A stretch of DNA of 64,000 nt from Dasypus novemcinctus (lineage: Eukaryota; Chordata; Mammalia; Cingulata; Dasypodidae), in assembly GCF_030445035.2 (NCBI RefSeq), contig NC_080696.1:27417661-27481660 (forward strand), given 5' to 3'. Position numbers and translations under genes: made by a program. Under the pieces are notes generated by a model that had not been told where the DNA came from, ran no database searches, and saw only the letters and a list, made by a program, of their open reading frames with translations. Below are positions 12,290-23,564 of the stretch, piece after piece (position 1 is the first letter of the stretch; every line of letters begins with the position of its first letter).

Positions 12290-14434
12290 AAAAGATGAAA
12301 AGGGAATATTATGAACAATAAATTCAACAAATTAGGAAAAAAAATGGACATATTCTTTATATGTTTGTATTACATACAAATAAAAATATATGAAATCTCA
12401 AAAGTCCTTCATGTCTTAAGAAACTGTATTTGTACTTTCAAATCTTTCCACAAGAAAAAACCCCTTTCAGAGAGCTCAACTGGTGCATTCTTCCTAACAT
12501 CAAAGAAGAAATAATACCAATTCTAAACACTTCCAGAAAAAAACACAACAGAATATCTGAGCTCTTTCTTATATAGGAATTTCTTTATTGTGCATCAAAT
12601 AAAATAGCTTTTACTTACTTTAGTTAATAGTTTCTACACAGATAATGACATCACCTATAAAAATAGGCAACTTACATATCCCTTGACAATCTGAATGACA
12701 TTTAAAAAATTATTAGATTAGGAATTTTGAAGGGTATAAGATCAATATACAAAAATTGAATATAAAGATTTTACTTGTAACAAAAAATCAGACATAGTAT
12801 TTTTAAAATGACATTTAAATACCATAAAATTCTTAATACTTTATGAAATATTTAACACTTAATGAAATGTTACAAAATATGTGCAAGGTATCTACAATGA
12901 AAACTACAGAACGTTGATGGAAAAATTAAATAATACCTCATTACTCAAGTGATATTTCATGTTCATAGGTGAAAAAACTCCACATTTTTAGGATGTCAAC
13001 TTTTATTCCTTCCAAATTAATCCTTATTCAATAAAATAATTGAAAATTTTTAAACGTTTTTTCTGTTATAAAATCTTACTCTAAACTTTATATGCCAATG
13101 GGGAGTATATAGAACTGCCAAAACAACAGCATAATTGAACATATTTTTACAAACACTACCTGATATCACCACATTTTATAAAGCTCCAGTGATCAAAGCA
13201 GTATGGTGTTTTACTAAAATGGTTAGATTGATCAATGGAAGAGACTACACATTGCAAACGTAGACCTACACGTATGATTCAAATTATTCTCAGCAAAAGA
13301 GTGTGATTCTGTGGTGAAAGGATAATGTTTCCATTTAATTCTTAGGAACAATTGGATTTCCATAAATATATAAAAAGGAACTGAAACCTACTCCTCACTC
13401 CTTATACTAAAAATAATTCTAATTGGATCATAGATGTCTACATAAAATACAGAAACATTAAAAGCTTAAAATAAAACAGAAGATAATTTTCAATGCCTAG
13501 GGTTAGGCAAAGAATTGTCATACAGAATCATGGTCCTTAAAAGACTTAATAAATTGGACCTCAACAAAGTGTGACATTTTGCAGTAAGAATGAGAATATT
13601 AATAAAATAAAATGACAAAGTTAACGCTAGGAGATGGTGTTTGAAAAGCATATAGCATTAACGAATTATTCTTCAGATTATACAGACTATCTTAAAACAA
13701 TAAGAAAAGTGAGGAAATGAATATGGCTCAAGCAGTTGGGCTCCCATTTACCATATAGGAGGTCCTGGGTTCAATGCCCAGGGCCTCCTGGTGAATGCAA
13801 GCTGGCCCACATGGCAAGCTGGCCTACACAGAGTGCTGGCCCACATGGGAGTGTCCCCCATGCAGAAGTGTCACAGGAGTGCTAGCCAACATGGAGAGCT
13901 GGTGCAGCAAGATGATGCAACAAGAGACACAGAGGAGAGAATAAGAGAATAAGAGACAGAACAGGGAACTGAGGTGGCACAAGAGAATGATCACCTCTCT
14001 CTCAATCTGGAGGGTCCCAGGATCAGTTCTCAGAGCTGCCTAAGGAGAATACAAGCAGACACAGAAGAACACATAGTGAGTGGACACAGAGAGTAGACAT
14101 TGGGGTATTGGTGGTGGTGGGGGGGGAGATAAATAAAAAAAGGAAAAGTTAACACAGAAATAAAAATAATCAAATGTCTTGAATAGATACTTCATGAAGG
14201 AAGAATATATGCATATTGCAAATAGGTATTCACAAAGATGTTAGACATCAATATTCCTTAGACATATGGAAATTAATATTCAATGATACTGCTACAGACC
14301 CTTCAGAATGACTAATATTGATGACTGAATGTAGCAAGTGCTGATGAAGATATAGAGGAACAGAAATCTCACACATTATTTCATACCCCTTAGGTGAGAT
14401 AGGAAGGCTAGAGAGAGCTGTAATTGTACGTATA
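12290..14434 (+). mobile_element. Old LINE-1 ORF2 3'-half fragment, split by a SINE
   Basis: Sense-strand sequence follows the order of the L1 ORF2 3' half: 'gattgatcaatggaagaga' (about 13228-13246), 'ctcctcactccttatac' (about 13390), 'aattggatcatagatgtct', 'ttaggcaaagaattgtcat' (about 13502) and 'ggacctcaacaaagtg' (about 13556). After the SINE at 13726-14143 it resumes with 'cttcatgaaggaaga' and 'gcatattgcaaataggtattc'. Strongly diverged; no open frame remains. Confidence 0.7.
13726..14143 (+). mobile_element. Dimeric tRNA-derived SINE, sense
   Basis: Two tRNA-like units are visible. The first, at about 13730-13795, has 'GGTTCAATGCCC' as B-box. The second, at about 13965-14040, has 'CAATCTGGAGGGTCCCAGGATCAGTT'-like sequence with a second degraded B-box. 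The spacer between them is rich in GCTGGCCCACATGG. It ends in GATAAATAAAAAAAGG. The tail and body resemble the other SINEs in the window, but the dimer form is distinct. Confidence 0.7.
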
Positions 14435-14828
14435 TATTTTGTTTAAATTTATTTTATCTCCCCACCCCCCCCATTGTTTTCACTCACTGTCTGTTCTTTG
14501 TGTCTGTTCAATGTATGCTCATCTTCTTTTTAGGAGGCACTGGAAATGGAGCCCAGGACCTCCCATGTGGGAGGGAGGTGCCTAATCACTTGCAGCACCT
14601 CCACTCCCTGCTTTTTGTGACTCTCATTGTGTTTCTCACTGTGTTTCATCTTTGTATCTCCTTGTTGCTTCATCTTTTTGCATCAACTTGTTCTATTAGC
14701 TCACCACATCAGCCTGTTACATCAGCTTGCTGTCATGTTCAACTTCTTTATGAGGCACCAGGAACTGAACCCAGGACCTCCCATGTGGTAGACAGGTACC
14801 CAACTGCTTGAGTCACATCTGTTTCCCA
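14435..14828 (-). mobile_element. Dimeric tRNA-derived SINE, antisense
   Basis: T-rich start at 14437-14458 (antisense tail) and two antisense tRNA-like heads, each with 'CCCAGGACCTCCCATGTGG' (about 14551-14569 and 14770-14790). The body between them has GTTGCTTCATC / TCAGCTTGCTG. It lies next to the sense dimer at 13726-14143 in the opposite orientation. Confidence 0.75.
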
Positions 14829-15097
14829 AAATGTGTGTATAGAAATACTAATCCCCATGGCAAAGGTTAGAGGTATCTGTGGTTGGGGATTTCCCTTACC
14901 CTAAGTTAGTTAGGTTCTGGAAAATCTTACATGGAGTAGGCGCTGTTAAAATAGTATTCCTTGAAGGGAGTCATTTGCTAAGGAGAATAGATTGTTCTGG
15001 GTTATTTCAAAATTATTTCTCTCCTATCCTGACTTGGAAGTAAGTGATTTTTTTTCCCTGAAATTCATGGCAGGAACCTGATGGAGCTCCTGGAGGT
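14829..15097. other. Short intergenic stretch
   Basis: No recognised gene or repeat between the SINE and the microsatellite. Confidence 0.5.
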
Positions 15098-15272
15098 AAA
15101 AAAAAAAAAAAAAAAAAGAGAGAGAGAGCGGGGGGGGGGGAGAGAGAGAGAGAGAGAAGAGAAGAGAAGAGAAGAGAAGAGAAGAGAAGAGAAGAGAAGA
15201 GAAGAGAAGAGAAGAGAAGAGAAGAGAAGAGAAGAGAAGAGAAGAGAAGAGAAGAGAAGAGAAGAGAAGAGA
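15098..15272. repeat. Polypurine microsatellite: poly-A, (GA)n, poly-G, then (AGAAG)n
   Basis: A run of A (15099-15117) is followed by GAGAGAGAGAGC, a run of G (15131-15140), (GA)n, and a pentanucleotide AGAAG array of more than 20 units to about 15272. The plus strand is almost purely purine for about 175 bases. Apparent open frames on both strands are low-complexity artefacts. Confidence 0.95.
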
Positions 15273-15861
15273 AAAATGTGCATGGGGGTGCCCCTAAGAC
15301 TGAGCCTTCACAAAATTTTTATATCTCAAGCTACTAACCAGTAATTAGTCAATTACCCTTTGGTTTTCCTACCTAAGGATAATTTCAGCCCTGATTTCTG
15401 CTCCAATTATGCTATGATTCTTTGTACCTATCTGTCTCTTCAGTTTTGTGGCAGTCATATGCTCTATGACATCTATTCTCTGAAGGATGTTGATTTTCAG
15501 TTTTCAACTTCATTATTTTAAGGATGGGAGTGATTATTTCCAAACATTTTTCATGGCACAATGGAAATATATTCATTTTAATCAGTATAGTTATTAAAAT
15601 TATTCTCTTATGATTTATTTCTTAAAATTAGGTCTTTAGCAGTGTATAATTTTAATTTCCAAATATTTATTTATGTTTAAATCTTTTGCCTTACATCCAC
15701 TGTGCTCAGAAATCTGGATACTCTCTCTGCTTTAAATAACTAAGGCATATTAAATAACCTAATAATGACCTTTTAAAAATATTGTTTCTGCATGCAAGTA
15801 TATATTTTCTTTAATTATTGCATTTATAATTTTATAAGTGTTTAAAAATATGCCAATATAT

Positions 15862-16227
15862 TGGGAAACGGATTTGGCCCAGTGGTTAGGGTGTCTGTCT
15901 ACCACATGGGAGGTTCACAGTTCAAACCTCGGGCCTCCTTGACCGGTGTGGAGCTGGCCCATGCGCAGTGCTGATGCACGCAAGGAGTGCCCTGCCATGC
16001 AGGGGTGTCCCCCGCGTAGGGGAGCCCTCGTGCAAGGAGTGCACCCATGAGGAGAGCTGCCCAGCACAAAAGAAAGTGCAGTCTGCCCAGGAATGGCACC
16101 GCCCACACTTCCCATGCTGCTGACAGACAACAGAAGCGGACAAAGAAACAAGATGCAGCAAATAGACACAGAGAACAGACAACCGGGGGAAGGGGGAGGA
16201 ATTAAATAAATAAATAAATCTTTTTTA
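15862..16227 (+). mobile_element. tRNA-derived SINE (DAS-like), full length, sense, perfect target duplication
   Basis: Starts TTGGGAAACGGATTTGGCC. The A-box region TGGCCCAGTGGTTAGGG and B-box-like GTTCAAACCTC mark a tRNA-derived head (about 15872-15930). The body carries GTGGAGCTGGCCCATGCGC, GGAATGGCACCGCCC and AGATGCAGCA, and the tail is (TAAA)n followed by CTTTTTT. It is flanked by an 18-bp perfect direct repeat, AAAAATATGCCAATATAT (15844-15861 and 16228-16245), as expected of L1-driven retroposition. It is the least decayed SINE here. Confidence 0.92.
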
Positions 16228-16261
16228 AAAAATATGCCAATATATGCTTTTTAATCTTTTT

Positions 16262-16372
16262 AATATTCAAAAAAATTCTTTTTAAAAAAGATACATAGAT
16301 CACACAAAATGTTACATTAAAAATGTAAGAGTTTTCCATTACCCCACTCCCTACACCCCCCCTCCCTTTTCA
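16262..16372 (-). repeat. Short LINE-1 3'-end fragment, antisense
   Basis: T/A-rich start, then 'AAAGATACATAGATCACACAAAATGTTACATTAAAAA' and 'CCCCACTCCCTACACCCCC'. The same terminal sequence starts the L1 3'UTR copies at 20995 and 33190. It interrupts the duplicated block. Confidence 0.7.
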
Positions 16373-16770
16373 GACTGTGTTATTGACTGCTTTATTTATC
16401 AATTTCTTACAAAGGAGTGTACTGTGAATTTATCTGTTTCTTCATGTGGTTTTATCCAGTGTTAATACTTACATATTGAAATAATATAATTAAGGTTTTC
16501 TATCAGTCAGGGTTTTACAGGAGATGGTAGAGTCAAATTGTTAAAGATATTAAGAGACTATTTTCAATGAATGTAGAAAGTTGTAAAAATATAAAGCACA
16601 GGAATGTACAGTACCTTGTGGCTAGTAAGAGTACAAGTCTGACATCTGTTAAGTAGAATACAGGGGGTTCCCTGGTGGTGCAAAGAGAGGTGGAAATGGG
16701 TGATGTGACAGGAAATAATACTATATAATTAAATAAAAACATAAGAAAGATTTTGTGTGGATGATGAAAA

Positions 16771-17191
16771 GTATTTGCTCTAAATTAAGGGCTAAAATTA
16801 ATTCAATTCTATTCCCTTTATTTTATACTGTTACTCTTCCTATCCCCATAGCATAACAATAGATAAAGCAAAAAGAAGTTTATGAATTTTCATATTTTTC
16901 AAATGATAATCACTACCTTATATTAGCTGGTAACAAGTAACATAAAATGATATCTTGTGTGACGCAAAATAATGTACATGGCTTTGAGGTATCAAATGAG
17001 TATAATTAAATACTTAGAAACTTCTCCCTTATCTCTAATAAAATCCACAATTTTATATAGATTATGAAAACCTTGATGTTTTTCTGATACTCTTATCACA
17101 CATTGATCAAATTGGGTGACAAAGAAATATTCATCACTTATTAAGAATTTTTCCATGGTATGATTCAGCAAATAGTCTTTGAAGAGCTTTG
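16771..17191. other. Intergenic DNA without recognised features
   Basis: AT-rich; no gene or repeat family recognised. Confidence 0.5.
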
Positions 17192-17830
17192 TGTTCATTA
17201 GCCAAAAGGAGTGCTAATGCAAATTACCAGAAGTCTCTTGGCTTTTATAAAGTGTATTTTTGGGGGGTAAAAGCTTACAGTTTATAAGGTCATAAAGAGT
17301 GTAACTTAAAGTTACTTCCTCACAAAAATTTGTTGCTATGTATGGACACAAGATTGCAGGTGAATTCTGTGAGGGTTCAGTCTTCCTCTTCCTCTAAGTT
17401 TCCATGGATCCAGTTTCTTCCAATCTTGGTTGTAGGCTGGAGGGCTCATTTCTTTCTGGGCTCAGCTGCTCTGTTCTCTTCACACAGTCAGCTGTAGATT
17501 ATCAGGCTCATCTCTCTTTCTGGGGCAGCAGGATCAAAGTCCATTCCTGTTTGGTGTCTGTGGTGCTCTCTCTATGCCTCTGTGTGTATCACATTCTGTG
17601 ATCTACTCCATGTTCTTGATTGGGCTATGTAGCCCACTAAGGGAGTGGGACTCAAACTGAGTAGCCCTGAAGATGTGGCCTAATAAAAACCTTAATCTTA
17701 ACATAATTTGATCAAAGGCATCTCAGCTGAATCTAATACAATCAAAGAATTGCACTCAGAGAAACAGACAAGTTTAAAATTATAACCAAATATCTTTTTT
17801 GGAGTTCCTAAATACTATCAAACTGCTACA
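17192..17830 (-). mobile_element. MaLR-like solo LTR, antisense
   Basis: Begins TGTTCATTAGCCAAAAGG and ends CAAACTGCTACA on this strand, i.e. sense TGTAGCAG...ACA. It aligns end to end with 32593-33172 (+) and with 5400-6451 (-). In sense it carries TTTATAAAAGCCAA near the 3' end, as in class III LTRs. Flanking duplication is not clear. Confidence 0.65.
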
Positions 17831-18480
17831 AGTTTCTTCTAGGACATGGGTATAATGGAAAAATAATTTTCCACAAAATATCATTAGTGCTATTACATAA
17901 GTGTTCCTGAAGCACTGCTGTTATAACCCTGAAGAGATAAATGAGGGAAAAGCCTTAAAAATCTATATATCCATTATAAGAATATGGTCTCCATTTCTGC
18001 GAGTTTAACTATGCATGTGTTTGCTGCTGTACAGTGTCCCTGGAAGTTTTATTTCAGGGCCACTTCTGTGCCTTTTATTTCAAGGAGTTCCAATGTATGC
18101 TTTCTTATAAGTATCTTTTTAGATGGAAAATTCATGGAAGAGTCAGAAGCCTTCCAGATACATTTGCTGCTTTTATAACACATTGAAGAAAAATAAAATG
18201 ACCCAGTCTGAAGGACTACTTAAGGCATACTAAAGAAATATAAAATGTGACAGGAATGAGTTTTGTGGTTAGTATATATAAGTATGTCTGTATGGGCAGC
18301 ATGTGTGTCTTATAAAAGTTTGGGGAAAATCATATGGAATCAAAACAACTCTATTTGATATTGAAAATTAATGTTTTACCTTAAGAGACTTAATATCCAT
18401 CATACTAAATTTTATTAAAGGAATATCTTTACCCAGCTTATAAAACCTCATATTAAACAGGCACATTATTTAAGTCCCTA
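17831..18480. other. Intergenic DNA without recognised features
   Basis: No OR-like coding could be found here, although the duplication layout would predict one somewhere between 16.8 and 19.8 kb. Confidence 0.5.
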
Positions 18481-19190
18481 TGTAGTGGTCAGAAACCAGC
18501 AGGTTGGAAAAGTCTTTGGGCGGCCTAAAAAGAGTTGGGAGATCAAGTTAAGCTGTGAGTCCATCATTCTTTTCTTTACACCTATATCTATCTCTAAGCT
18601 TCTGTTGACATAAGGATCACTTGTAAGAGCTACTCTTTCCCAAATTCTATCTTCCTCTGTTAGGCCCTGTTAAGCAAATCCTAGCCTTGTAGCAATAACT
18701 AACCAATCAAAAGTAGACTACAGTTATTAGCTATCATCAGAAGCTAACCTACAAAATCTAGATAAATATAAACTAGGAATTTCTTGGTTTTAGAAGATTA
18801 AGTAGGATAGTAGAATGAACTTAACAGAAGTTTAACTTATTACAATAGAAACCTCTCCAACTCTGGGTGGGATTTAGATTCCATTTTCTGTGCATGCAAT
18901 GTATGACCAAGCACTCTAAATCATGCAGTGCTATAGAGCATACACAAGATGTAACCACTCCACACCTGTCAATCTTGTAACCCAATCTTTTGAACCATAC
19001 TCCTACACAAACCAATGTAACACTGCTACTTCTGCTATTCAAGGAGGCTGATTTGAGATTTTGTCTCCAGACATCTTTTGCTTAATAAACTCTTTCCCTT
19101 TTGTGATCAAACCTTGGTGTGGACACCAGTTTTCTGTGCTAGGCAAAAAGAACCAAGGGATCTTGTGAATGTCCCCTTCATTGAGATGGA
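18481..19190 (+). mobile_element. ERV solo LTR, probably class I
   Basis: Begins TGTAGTGGTCAG. It has CCAAT-like AACCAATCAAAAG (about 18699), a TATA-like GATAAATATAAAC (about 18760) and the poly(A) signal CTTAATAAACTCTTTCCC (about 19080-19097), typical of class I ERV LTRs. The 3' boundary is uncertain (19140-19190) and I see no target duplication. No internal region is attached. Confidence 0.6.
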
Positions 19191-19849
19191 ATATTTAGAC
19201 TCTTTTATGCTATAGTAATATAGGTTAAAGACTTTTCAAGGTTGATGATATTTTCAGTATATCCTAGATATTTTAAAGTCATCTTAATTTCAAATATTTT
19301 CATTGATGTAAACCATTAAATTTCTTAGAATAGTTTGATTTTACTAAATGTCTCAGACCACCTTTTTCTCAACTGAATGTGGAAAATGATTCTTATTTTA
19401 TTTGTGCTTATTGTAAAGTTATCCATTATCTGAAATGAGTCCATTATAAGGAAATTTTGGCTAACAGCTGTTTTTTTAAGCCTTTTATTCAAGGAATTTG
19501 GTATAAATCATGTGATTATGAAGGGTCTTTTTGCCTAGCTCAAAATTCAAGTTCATAATTCAGTGCAGGTCATATATTAGAATATATTCACATGTGCAAG
19601 GGATATGATAGGCAGAGTGCATTAAGGAGACCCAGAATTGATGCTCTGGAGTCAGAAAGAACACTTTATGATAGTCTGACTTTTTGACATTGTATAAAAC
19701 CACATCAAATACCTAGTTAAATTCTTGGAATAGCACATACTAATTGTCGCATATATGGTTGTGATAGTTGCTCCTGTTACTAGAACTTCAGAGAATTTAT
19801 GAATCATCCTAGAGCTTGTCTAGTTGAGGTAGTATCCAAGGTCTGTAAT
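19191..19849. other. Intergenic DNA, possible old MIR near 19645-19760
   Basis: 'GATGCTCTGGAGTCAGAAAG' followed by a degenerate MIR-like order suggests a very old SINE, but the match is weak. Nothing else is recognised. Confidence 0.3.
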
Positions 19850-20397
19850 TTTGAATTTCAAGTTTTTAACACTGTGCTGCATTGTCTCTCTGGTTGTAGC
19901 ACCAGCAGTTCTGCTAGCATTAGTAACTGAGTTAATGAAGCACAAGTGCTTGCTTCCCCCAAAGAACTGGGTCCAAACCTGGTGAGGAGGTAGAAAGAGA
20001 AAGAGATGGTGATTTTCTTGCAGAAGTTTACTATGGACTTGGCTGGAGATTTATTGTAGACGAGGGTGTAATCTGATAGCATTATTTTCTTATAAGGAAG
20101 TGATAAGCATGGAAAGCTCTGTCTCTGAAGAACCTCAAAGTCTGCCAGTACCACCCTTTTTGACACATATGATTATGTGATTGGATTCCCAAGGTCTTTT
20201 AGCATTGTATTGCCCAACATTTTAACTCCTTTGTGTTGCTTTCATTACTCTTGTTTATTTTTTTAGCTCCCTAATATTGTAAATTCTGTGATAAATTCAT
20301 GAGATTACATGCAAAATGATTTCATTGCACCACAAGTATAGCTAAAACCTAAGGAAGCTAAAACATAAGGAATAGTAGGAGATAATGTGTTTTATTT

Positions 20398-20887
20398 TGT
20401 TGTAGAAGTAAAGAGAGGTTCAATTATTTTGTGTATAGAAAGGCCAGGACTCAGGATTAATTTGGGGAAGGAAAAAAAGATTTATTTATGACTGGCCAGC
20501 CTCAGAGTGTCTCATTCAAAATCCAAGGCCCAAACAAGATTTTTGAGTTCTTTTTACAGAGGAAGAGCCAACTGGTTCTTTGTTTCAGTGCTCAATAAAC
20601 TTGAATTAACATATATATTCCACTTCCTAGGTAAGCTTTTAGCATGGACTTCATGAATTCTAGGTAAAATTTTAGCATATTTGGTTTTGCATTTTCCCTG
20701 AATATTTAAAGTTTATAAAATTTATATTGCTAAACTCTTTTTCTGGGACTGGAGTTGTTGTCATGGTTACCAAGGGCAGGGCTGCAGTTCTCACAGTCCC
20801 AAGTGCACAGCTCAGGACACATAGGACACATACAGCTCAGGTTATCTATGAAGAGATGAACAACCCCCACACCCATAACCTACATCA
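20398..20887 (-). mobile_element. Solo LTR of the same ERV family as 38527-44946 (antisense)
   Basis: Begins TGTTGTAGAAG and ends ACCTACATCA, and is collinear along its length with the two LTRs at 38.5 and 44.5 kb. A perfect 4-bp duplication ATTT flanks it (20394-20397 and 20888-20891), which fits class I ERV integration. A solo LTR arises by recombination between the two LTRs of a provirus. Confidence 0.85.
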
Positions 20888-20994
20888 ATTTAAACCTATT
20901 TCTTTTCTTCCAACTGCTAAAACATTTTTAGCAATGTCAAGGCTTTCTTTCATGCTTGCTTTCTTGCTTGCTTTCTAGCTTTCTTTCTTTTTTC

Positions 20995-21625
20995 TTGTTT
21001 TAATAAAAATTGTCTTTCCTTAAAGATACATAAAAATGTTACATTAGAAAATATAAGAGTTTCCCACATACCCCACTTCACACACCCCCCTCCTCCCACA
21101 TCAGCAACTTCTTTTATCATTGTGGCCCATTTATTACATTTGGTGAATACATTTTGGAGCACTGCTGCACTGCATGGATAATAGTTTACATTGTAGTTTA
21201 CACTCTCCCCCAGTACATTCAGTGGGTTATAGCAGGATATATAATGTCCAGGATCTGTCCCTGCAAAATCATTTAGGACAACTCCAAATCCTGAAAATGC
21301 CCCTATATCCCATCTCTACTTCCCTCTCCCTGCCCTCAGCAACAACCTTGGCCATTTTCTCCAGATCAATGCTACAGTTTCTTCCATTACTAGTCACAAT
21401 AGTTCTATAGCAGAACACCAGTAAGTTCACTCTAATCCATATTTTATTCCTCCATCCTGTGAACCCTGGGTTGGTGATGTCTGCTCCACCTCTATATCAA
21501 GAGGGGGCTTAGATCCCACATAGTTGATGGATGCAATTCTCCTGCTTGGAGTGGTAGGCACTTTTGGTTCCCTGCTGTGGTGGTTGACCATCTTCACCTT
21601 CCTGTTAGCAGACCTGTGCAATAAG
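20995..21625 (-). mobile_element. LINE-1 3'UTR (xenarthran-type), 5'-truncated, antisense
   Basis: Starts with T-rich DNA and 'AAAGATACATAAAAATGTTACATTAGAAAATATAAGAG'. It then follows the same order as 33190-33830: 'TTTGGAGCA', 'TTACATTgTAgTTTAcACTCTC', 'TATATAATG', 'ATTtAGGACAA', 'CCTGCCCTCAG', 'GAGAGGGGGCTT'. It is preceded by a CTTGCTTTC-rich simple stretch (20945-20990). Confidence 0.75.
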
Positions 21626-22030
21626 TATTTTTAAATGCTCCTCTGTAGTCCTCAGGTAAATGTGCTTTTCCTTCAATGTATGCAAATTTCCAAGCTAAAT
21701 TAAATTATCCCTAGTTCCAATTTTAGATATTTACATATTAGAACATTTAATCCCATTGTAATTATGCTGTTACACTCTCCAGAATTGTAATTGTGCTCAG
21801 TTTGGTGAGGTTCTTGTCCTTTGTGCCTCATCCAGGTGGATACATTTTTGGAAAGGACACTGGCCTTTTTGGTTTCAGTGCATGACTCTGAAATGTAAAA
21901 ATTATCTCACTTTAATTTCAAGGGTAACTCATGTATCCATTTTTGAGATTATTTTGCTCATCTGCTCTTTGAAATTGATTGTAAATGTTAGTGGTTTGCA
22001 ATAATTAACAAGCTGTAGTTCAGTTTTCCC

Positions 22031-22575
22031 TGATAGGTATTGGGATAAGACAAAACTCCTCCCCTGTGCCTGAGGGCATGGCAGGCACTTTCTCACAGGT
22101 TAAACAAAGAAACCTCATAGAGACAGGATTAGAGGGAAATTAGAGATCTTCATCATCTGCATATCAGAGGGAGATGGAGATCTTTACTACTTCTACCTGC
22201 ATATCAGAGGAAGATGGAGATGGAAACCTTCACTATTTACATATCCTATAATCCCTATGGATGAAAAGGAACATCTGCTGCTGCAGCATTCCAAGAAGCC
22301 ATCAACTCCCGCAACCCCCCTCCCACTACCTTACTTGAAACCTTAACCCCCCTCCCACTAGCAATCATTTCCCCACCTAGGAAAGTTCTGTATAAATTCA
22401 AGTCCACCCCCCACCCCCAGGAGTGGACTAAGGTCTCTCTTCTGACCCCCATCATGCTGGCGGGGGAGCTGAAGTCTGTTCTTCAGGGACCCTCCATTGG
22501 GAGAGGTTCTCAATAAAACATTTTCTGCCTGTGGTCAATCAGTCTCCATATACCAGTGAATGCTGTTTTTCTCCA
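22031..22575 (+). mobile_element. ERV solo LTR, class I-like, with U3 repeats
   Basis: TATA box TATAAATTC at 22391 and poly(A) signal AATAAA at 22512-22517, with the end around CTCCAACA (22575). Upstream, a 34-40 bp unit starting AGAT(C/G) and containing CTGCATATCAGAGG is repeated (22144-22177, 22178-22217, and a degenerate third to about 22246), as in U3 enhancer repeats. The 5' boundary (about 22031) and target duplication are uncertain. Confidence 0.6.
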
Positions 22576-22852
22576 ACAGCAAACAAGACAATACATGCTA
22601 TAAATGTGAGCCATATGTGCATATAATTTATTATTTCTGATAGGGACAGGTATAATTTCATACTTATAACTTCTAATTGATGATGCATTTGTGCTGGTCA
22701 TGCAAGTTTATGATATTGTATATCAATATCCAAGAAAGAAATTGCTAAATTGTAGAGTGCCATAGTAGATGCTGTCCTACAGGAATTCAATGCTTTATGC
22801 AATGTTGAAATACAAGCAATATGGCATAATTACAATCTTCATCCTGGTAAAA

Positions 22853-22897
22853 TGCTCTCTCTCGCTCTCTCTCTCTCTCTCCCTCTCTCTTCTCTAT
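22853..22897. repeat. (CT)n microsatellite
   Basis: Nearly pure CT dinucleotides with three interruptions. Confidence 0.9.
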
Positions 22898-22899
22898 AA

Positions 22900-23140
22900 A
22901 TAGATCATGCTAAAAGGTTCTGACTTTTATTAATACTTCCAAAGAACTAACTTTGAATTTGTTGATATTCACTATTTAGGATGATATGTTGAAAAGTTTT
23001 TCTTTTTTCTTTCATTATATTTATTATATGCATATCCCAATATTGTTTGAATTCAATTTGCTTTTTATTTTCCTATATCTTTTTACCTATGTAACTTAGA
23101 TCATTAATTACAAAACTATTTTGTGTTTTAATCATAGTGG
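22900..23140 (-). repeat. Old LINE-1 ORF2 antisense fragment
   Basis: 'CTTCCAAAGAACTAACTTTGAATTTGTTGAT' and following T-rich sequence match the antisense of the L1 ORF2 endonuclease/RT junction. The same fragment is present at 4575-4785, so it predates the duplication. Confidence 0.6.
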
Positions 23141-23564
23141 TGTTATCACTATACATCTATAGATAATAAAATGATACTAAGGGATCATTTTATTGGACTT
23201 AAGAGAAATCAATGCAACAACTCAAATAGAAGTGAAAAATCACTTGAATGACAGCAGTTATCAAAGCTCATAAAAATAATGAATATTCTCAATAACCTTG
23301 AATCTTGTAAAGTGATTGAATGTGTTATTTCAGATCTTCCCACCAGGAAATCCCATGCCCAAATACTTTCACCAGTACATTCCACCAAATGTGAAAGAAA
23401 ATACCAATTATGCACAGCATATATCAGTCTCATTCTAGTAAACCTGTGTTTCTCTGATAATTAAAAGTTGTAGTGACTTTTATACATGCCCTCACATTTT
23501 CTATATAGGTAATCATATCTTCTTTAAATGTAGACATTTTTACTGTCTTCTCCTTAGTGTTGAT
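23141..23564. other. Intergenic DNA without recognised features
   Basis: Short open frames on both strands (for example 23209-23433 and 23279-23464) overlap each other and have no recognisable motif. Confidence 0.5.

Larger units (their letters stand above)
15340..16770. repeat. Segmental duplication block, left copy (pair with 35440-36480)
   Basis: Collinear similarity with 35455-36470: 'GTCAATTAcC/TtTTt', 'CCTACCtAAGGaTaA' against 'CCTACCCAAGGCTGA', 'GATTTTCAG', 'GCCTTACATcCAcTGTGCtCAGAAA' against 'ACCTTACATTCATTGTGCACAGAAA', 'CTCTGCATgCAAGtATAT' against 'CTCTGCATTCAAGAATAT', and 'TTTTATCCAgtGTT' against 'TTTTATCCAAAGTT'. The left copy is interrupted by a SINE (15862-16227) and an L1 tail (16262-16372). 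Non-coding. Confidence 0.75.
19850..23140. repeat. Paralogous intergenic block (copy 2 of 3), broken by younger insertions
   Basis: 19920-20010 matches 62620-62720: 'TAGTAACTGAGTTAATGA', 'AGTGCTTGC', 'TGGTGATTTTC'. 21628-21990 matches 63117-63510: 'AATAAGTAttttTAAATGCTCCTC', 'TAGATATTTACA', 'ACTCTCCAGA', 'GTGCCTCATcCaGGTGGAT'. 21960-23135 partly matches 4240-4800. Insertions within it are the LTR at 20398, the L1 end at 20995, the LTR at 22031 and a CT repeat. No coding potential is seen. Confidence 0.65.

Noticed and set aside
15065..15344. Open frames encoding Glu/Arg-rich or Leu/Ser-rich repeats
   Set aside because: Pure translation of the AGAAG microsatellite on the two strands.
15872..15945. 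tRNA gene
   Set aside because: A- and B-box-like motifs are present, but the head is part of a complete SINE with tail and target duplication and does not form a convincing cloverleaf.
18821..19042. 73-codon minus-strand frame
   Set aside because: Lies inside a solo LTR in antisense with no recognisable motif.
17831..19849. Search for a third OR expected from the duplication pattern
   Set aside because: No [19 protein letters not shown] or NPLIY-like translation was seen in any frame in the non-LTR parts.
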